From: DATGIQ01 sp035295665
GTDB lineage: Bacteria; Planctomycetota; Planctomycetia; Gemmatales; Gemmataceae
Length of the DNA stretch: 15,839 bases
Direction of reading: 5' to 3'
NCBI GenBank assembly: GCA_035295665.1
Contig: DATGIQ010000641.1
Location: 1 to 15,839 of the forward strand
Part shown: positions 15,521 through 15,839 of the stretch, in pieces
How the letters are laid out: each line of letters begins with the position of its first letter
Numbering within the stretch: position 1 is the first letter of the stretch
The notes under the pieces: generated by a model
What the model was told of the DNA's origin: nothing
The model's input: only the letters and a program-made list of their open reading frames with translations
Database searches by the model: none
Position numbers and translations under genes: made by a program

Positions 15521-15839
15521 GTGGTTTCCAACCACAGTCGCTCACGTAGGATTCAATGGTTCTGGAGCCAGCGGTGGGTCATCGATGGTGGCTCCAGGCA
15601 AAGCGTGGAGCAAAGTGGGTGCCGCACCGCGTATGCCGGGACGGAGAGCGACGGGGCGCTCCAAGTACTACCATAAGGGAGGGTATCTCAGCTCTCCCTT
15701 ACGGGCGCGGTTCGTTAGAAATCTGAAAAAAGGTGTCTGGAACTCTCCAATCAAAGTTCCAGACACCTTTTTTCGTGTTTCTCAATCCCTGTGGTTCGCA
15801 GAGTTTAGATGCCGGACGCTTCTTCAAAGCGTCCCAACC
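15521..15839. other. Right-edge non-coding region upstream of the glycan operon
   Basis: I find no convincing gene here. It holds an 8-bp stem (15674-15681 with 15694-15701), a strong palindrome (15726-15773) and a small 8-bp stem at the edge (15814-15821 with 15827-15834). The operon promoter should lie here, but no -35/-10 pair of good quality is visible on the minus strand. A minus-strand frame ending in TAA at 15805-15807 could be the last few codons of an upstream gene, too short to judge. Confidence 0.6.
15726..15773. terminator. Bidirectional intrinsic terminator-like palindrome
   Basis: A perfect 19-bp inverted repeat: arm 15726-15744 starts with six A and continues GGTGTCTGGAACT, and arm 15755-15773 ends CCTTTTTT; the loop is ten bases. 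With an A-tract on one side and a T-tract on the other, the hairpin would end transcripts from either strand. It probably separates the glycan operon from whatever lies to the right. Such A/T-flanked GTGTCTGGAAC palindromes also look like dispersed repeats, so a REP-like origin is possible. Confidence 0.7.

Noticed and set aside
15703..15839. Minus-strand open frames at the right edge, including one ending at 15805
   Set aside because: They are too short to judge. One reads straight through the perfect palindrome, which argues against it being coding; the other has only about ten codons in the window.
1..15839. CRISPR arrays, tRNA/rRNA genes, insertion sequences, phage or toxin-antitoxin genes
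   Set aside because: No spaced direct repeats, cloverleaf or rRNA-like sequence, transposase or integrase reading frame was found. The only tandem repeat is the two-copy unit inside the ATPase gene.

Overview
The window is GC-rich, densely coded bacterial DNA. Two heptosyltransferase-type (GT9) genes, a GmhB-type heptose phosphatase and a candidate sigma-54 promoter point to a diderm (Gram-negative-type) bacterium. I cannot fix the phylum from sequence alone, and no rRNA, tRNA or species-specific marker is present.

Layout. Positions 1-4288 (minus strand) hold a three-gene cation-transport operon: an 83-residue membrane protein, a 105-residue helical protein, and a very large P-type ATPase that runs off the left edge after about 1,223 residues. 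The ATPase is a double-headed protein. An N-terminal half shaped like a P1B ATPase has lost its catalytic motifs and carries its nucleotide-binding-like segment twice in tandem. The following half has intact LSGES and DKTGT motifs. A 345-bp non-coding stretch (4289-4633) separates this operon from a divergent plus-strand gene for a receiver-only response regulator (4634-5065). It contains a sigma-54-type promoter facing the ATPase operon and a sigma-70-like promoter facing the regulator.

Positions 5076-15520 (minus strand) form one tightly packed run of nine genes. In transcription order they encode a GT9 glycosyltransferase, a GT4-like glycosyltransferase, a GT4 glycosyltransferase fused to a GmhA-like SIS domain, a short-chain dehydrogenase, a GmhB-like phosphatase, a second GT9 enzyme, a NodU/TobZ-type carbamoyltransferase, a GT2 glycosyltransferase with C-terminal membrane helices, and a radical SAM/SPASM protein. 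Genes overlap or lie 11-53 bp apart, except for a 106-bp gap before gmhB that holds a perfect 20-bp inverted repeat.

My reading is that the right-hand operon makes or decorates a heptose-containing, O-carbamoylated glycan or glycoconjugate. The SIS and GmhB domains would prepare a heptose phosphate, four glycosyltransferases plus the GT4 half of the fusion would assemble it, and the SDR, carbamoyltransferase and radical SAM enzymes would tailor it. No kinase/nucleotidyltransferase (HldE), flippase, polymerase or exporter is present, so activation and export must come from elsewhere. The product is not known to me. The right edge (15521-15839) is non-coding and holds a terminator-like perfect palindrome.
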